A stretch of 64,000 nucleotides of DNA. Origin: Lingula anatina (Eukaryota > Brachiopoda > Lingulata > Lingulida > Lingulidae). The stretch is from positions 11,553 to 75,552 of the forward strand of contig NW_019775948.1 in NCBI RefSeq assembly GCF_001039355.2. Direction: 5' to 3'. How positions within the stretch are numbered: the stretch's first letter is position 1; each line of letters starts with the position of its first letter. Under the pieces are notes generated by a model. The model searched no databases. It saw nothing but the letters and a program-made list of their open reading frames with translations, and had not been told where the DNA came from. This document shows positions 60,520 to 64,000 of this stretch, one piece after another. A program made the position numbers and the translations under genes.

Positions 60520-60640
60520 ACAGTAACAACAATAATCCAATGTCTGCACGATTTTGTCAAAGCTCCGAAGTTGGTCATCGCTACAAATCAGCCGACAAAT
60601 GCATATCTCTCAGGCGGAAGTCTTATCAAGGTAACAAGTG
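60520..60640 (+). other. Open stretch with splice-like ends, between convergent genes
   Basis: Between TTCTAG and AAG|GTAACA, two plus-strand frames are open for about 38 codons. No partner exon is visible before 61302. It lies past the kinase poly(A) signal. Probably chance. Confidence 0.15.
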
Positions 60641-61066
60641 ACACTAGTAGGAGAAAGTGTATGTTGCAGGCTATGGTGGAGAATAATGACGGCTAGTATT
60701 TGTTTTTCTATTTTTTCATTTCTCATTTTATCTTATTTTTCTCAAGAGACCCATTTTTATTGGAGACCTTTACCAGGATCAAGAATATGGGTTGAATGGG
60801 GAGAGGAGGGAGGTTAAGAATGACAGTGTTTTTCCATTTCCACGGACCTAGCAGAACTGATGAAACTCTTCACAAGGAAAGTTGCTGATTACACATACAT
60901 GACCTGTGTATCAGTGTGTTTCAGTATCCTGTTTTAAATAATTTTGAAATGAAATATTTTCTACATATATCACAGAACTTATATGAAAGTAAATTTACAT
61001 TAAAACAGCAATGACAAGTGGTGTATGTCTTTGCCACAATCACAATAAAATGTAAAAATGAATATC

Positions 61067-61072
61067 TTTATT
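61067..61072 (-). terminator. Poly(A) signal of YDJC
   Basis: AATAAA on the minus strand, about 230 bases past the YDJC stop. With the kinase signal at 60161 it leaves a convergent gap of about 0.9 kb. Confidence 0.5.
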
Positions 61073-61301
61073 TTTAATGTATGTCTGATTATTCTAAAAA
61101 GGATATAATGGTAACAGAGTGCCAGTTGAAGACTAGACTATTTCATAACAAAAAAAAAAAAACATTGATACAGGTACTGTATACTATTGGCAAATTACAA
61201 TAGTTTCCTTCAAAGTAAATGAGATCAGTTCAGTTTGTTGTGTTCCCTGTAAAATTATGACAATACTGCATTTCTATTTACTTTAACTTCATGCCTTTTC
61301 C

Positions 61302-63471
61302 TCACAAATCTTGAAATGAGATCAGTTCTATACCTTGCTCTTTATAGAACTGTCTCATGGCTGGACTTGTAAGAACTTGAACTTCATGCAATCTGTCTGT
61401 TGACTTAGCAAAGTCATCTGGGCCTTCCCCACAGCCACCTTGGGGGTCTAAATTTGGATACCCAGGGTGGACCATTAGTTCACACGACACCAAAGATTTA
61501 TTCTTATTAATGTTATTATCTGGTGAAAAAATTGCTTTCAATGCACTCTGGATTCGTTCCTCAGTCATTTCATTGCCCATGGTGGTCATGCCCAGGAAAT
61601 AATCAGTTGACCTGACAATTGAAATCAATTATTTTAGCATACAGTGAAATAAATCAGTTGTGGAAGCTGAAAGGATAAGACCATGAACGGGAAAAACATT
61701 TTTGCTAAATATATCAACCTAAAATATCTTTCTCTATTTATTTATTCCATTAATAAATTGTATACAAATTTTTAATGAAACAGAGAGTCATTTAAACCTT
61801 TTTCAAAGAGTCTGGCTTCAGGCTCACTTTAAAAACTGTTTGTTTCTAACAAAAATCCTCACCTGATTCCATTCTGATAAAACAATTCCTTGGTTTCTAC
61901 TGCACTGTTCACTACTGAAGTTAAGAATTGTTTCCAGTCACTGTTAAGCCAGGGTGCAGAGAGATCCTCCACTGGAAGTCTGGTGCAGGAAATGTTGTGA
62001 CTAGATAGGACTTCAGCAAACACTTTCCTCACTCCTGAATGATAGGAGTCCGACACTTTTATATTTGCCAAGTATTTAACAGAGATGTCACAAAAATGGA
62101 GAGATTTAATTGGGTCTAAATAAAAAATATATCTACCAGTTTTACATCTGAACCTCAAATTGAAAATTATATGTAAAGCATTATGTATGTTAACAGGATT
62201 TTTCACTAGAATTTGGGGTTCATACTAGACAAGATATAATGAGGGTCTGCAATTTTCCAAATGGTATATCAAGAGCCTCCCAAAAGTTACACTTGTGTAA
62301 ACCATGCGACTGGCCAACATGTTTGAAGGCTACTTACCATCCAGGGTGTGGACATGCTGATGTCCATCTACATGATGTGGAAGCTGACCACACAAAGACT
62401 GGAACTTCTCGAGCTGACTTTCTAATTCTAACTTCACCTGCAATAAAAGAAATTGCATTTGAAATTAAATAATAATTCTGCATGTGTGTGTGTGTGAGTG
62501 TGTATCATCCAGATCACACATAATTCTACCTTCCAATTAAAAGCATTGCTTTATATTTATTTTATACAATCCAGGATCAGATGCCATAAGGATTATACCA
62601 AGTATAACATTTTTCCAATAAAAAAGATGTAAGCTCTCAAATCACAAAAATAAATTACATAATTTAACTGAAAAAAAATAATGAATGACATTGACCTCTT
62701 TCATATCCACTTTCTGTGCTTGTAAAGCTTCTCTGAAGCCCATCTTTCCTAATTTCCAACCATTTGCATCTGTGAATGTGCAGCCACTGTTCTGAAATGA
62801 CTGGCAAACCGGCTGCCCCTCAGTTATGTTGAAGTGCAAACCTGCAAAAAATTAAAAGTAAAAATTAGAGTAAAATTAAACCTTTTGTGTAAAAATATCA
62901 GTGAAGTATAAACATTAAGTTGTAGTCAAATTATACCAAAGTCTGCTGTGTAAATATCAGTGAACTATGGTATTATAGCACCATAAAACAGTCTCATTAT
63001 CTTTGTTTGTCTCTATACGTTCTAGGCCATTTCTTAAAAATGTATATGTATGGAGAGCATAACATTGGTTGATTTCAATTTTAATCAGAAATTCAGGATT
63101 CAGGTTATGTAAACAATCCATGAGTTGTTAGAAATTTTGTGATGTTTTCTATTCCTTGTAATTATAATTTTTTCAACTAAAAAGCATGAAAACTATGTAG
63201 AAAAAGCAAATGAACCAGTTTTTTACTTAATTTGACTGGTCTCTGCACTGTGGTGTTGGTTTAAATATCCTACATTACTCTACCTTCACTTTCACTTACC
63301 AACAGGTATATTGTACTCAGAGATAAGTTCAGCAGCTTGCTGGGCAGCTTGACCACTGACCATCAAGGTTGTACTTGTAACAGCCCCTGCCTTGTAACAT
63401 TCTACAATGCCTTTGTTCCTCTCCTCACAGTAACCAAAGTCATCAGCATTGATGATAAGATGCTTCTTCAT
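61302..63471 (-). CDS. YDJC: YDJC-like carbohydrate deacetylase, 5 coding exons, 299 aa
   Basis: Exons: 63471-63300, 62841-62696, 62437-62338, 62034-61863, 61611-61302 (900 bases, all in phase). The product belongs to the YdjC/ChbG family of metal-dependent deacetylases, which remove acetyl groups from N-acetylated sugars; the substrate of animal YDJC is not well settled. Metal and catalytic motifs are intact: NADDFGYC (D10, D11), GLHFN (H60), HVDGHQHVH (127-136) and MVHPGYP (H245). GKMGFREAL and GGCGEGPDDF are further family blocks shared with human YDJC, which is slightly longer. The start ATG lies three bases after an acceptor (TTTTTTGCAG at about 63480), so a 5' untranslated exon lies upstream, probably outside the window. 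The donor after 62696 (GTCAAT) is weak, but the frame and homology on both sides support it. Confidence 0.96.
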
Positions 63472-63473
63472 TC

Positions 63474-64000
63474 CTGCAAAAAAAGCACATTCAGTATTTA
63501 ATTAAATTACAAAAGGTAATATTTGGATCAATCTAACATAAAAGTGGCAATTACTGAGAGAATGTCATTTACATAGCCATTTTGTTTTATCAAATAGATA
63601 AAATGAAGAGAAATCATGAATACTTAACTCACTATTTATATTTTAAGTCACGAAGAAGTAAGAAATTCTGCTACTTAAATCAAATACAGCAATTAATTGC
63701 TTAAAAGCATTATATGTGCATTCACTTCTCTCATCCACAAATACACACAAGCAAAAGGGACAGCACAGAAGATTTTTTTTTTCATATTCCTAAAAGGCAA
63801 ATGGCTATTTTTCATGGATTTCCTAACATTTTGAAAAAACAACCAATACTCTGTGTTGTTTAACTTTGTATGAATGAGGAATAATAACATTATTGGTAAT
63901 TTGGGATTGGTGACAAAGAGTGGTCATAATTGTATAACAGATATGTCCATCAAACATGTCCTTATGGGGAAATCATTCATTACTTGATTAAGTTACTTAT
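63474..64000. other. YDJC 5' intron
   Basis: AT-rich sequence upstream of the acceptor that precedes the YDJC start codon. No exon or promoter is seen before the window ends. Confidence 0.6.

Noticed and set aside
60520-60640. Plus-strand exon-like stretch after the kinase gene
   Set aside because: Two frames equally open, no partner exon, and located past the kinase poly(A) signal.
1-64000. CRISPR arrays, operons, rRNA or prokaryotic features
   Set aside because: Spliceosomal introns, animal gene families and lack of regular spaced repeats rule these out.

Overview
This is a window of animal (metazoan) nuclear DNA, AT-rich, with three protein-coding genes split by spliceosomal introns. Intron ends are GT...AG, all three genes belong to animal families, and the DNA between exons is full of short inverted-repeat elements and microsatellites. 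The style of the mobile elements and the divergence of the proteins suggest a marine invertebrate. I cannot name the phylum from the sequence alone.

Layout. (1) 1-8682: no confident gene; dispersed repeats, hairpins and the 3' side of the TRPM gene. (2) 8683-48530, minus strand: a complete TRPM cation-channel gene of the TRPM1/3/6/7 clade, rebuilt as 26 coding exons per transcript (5367 coding bases, 1788 residues for one isoform; every junction is in phase). It shows alternative structure: three candidate start exons that all fit the first common exon, a 21-base microexon, and two 124-base tandem exons encoding alternative versions of the outer pore and S6 helix. It has no alpha-kinase domain. 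A possible untranslated first exon with a YY1-like motif lies at 54491-54580. (3) 48560-54490: upstream of the TRPM start, a roughly 145-bp repeat array invaded by small transposons. (4) 56174-59792, plus strand: a complete ten-exon gene for a divergent 356-residue Ser/Thr-type protein kinase with an HFD catalytic loop and DLG instead of DFG. (5) 61302-63471, minus strand: a complete five-exon YDJC carbohydrate deacetylase gene (299 residues), convergent with the kinase gene.

The three genes have no obvious shared pathway. TRPM and the kinase are divergent across a 1.6-kb spacer, and the kinase and YDJC are convergent.

Most interesting: the mutually exclusive S6 exons and the three N-termini of TRPM; a 669-bp transposon with TIRs of about 75 bp, an 8-bp target duplication and a decayed RecQ-like helicase start (42890-43558); a 51-bp tandem duplication that copies a TRPM splice donor; and a 1.05-kb duplication beside the only N base, which looks like an assembly artefact.
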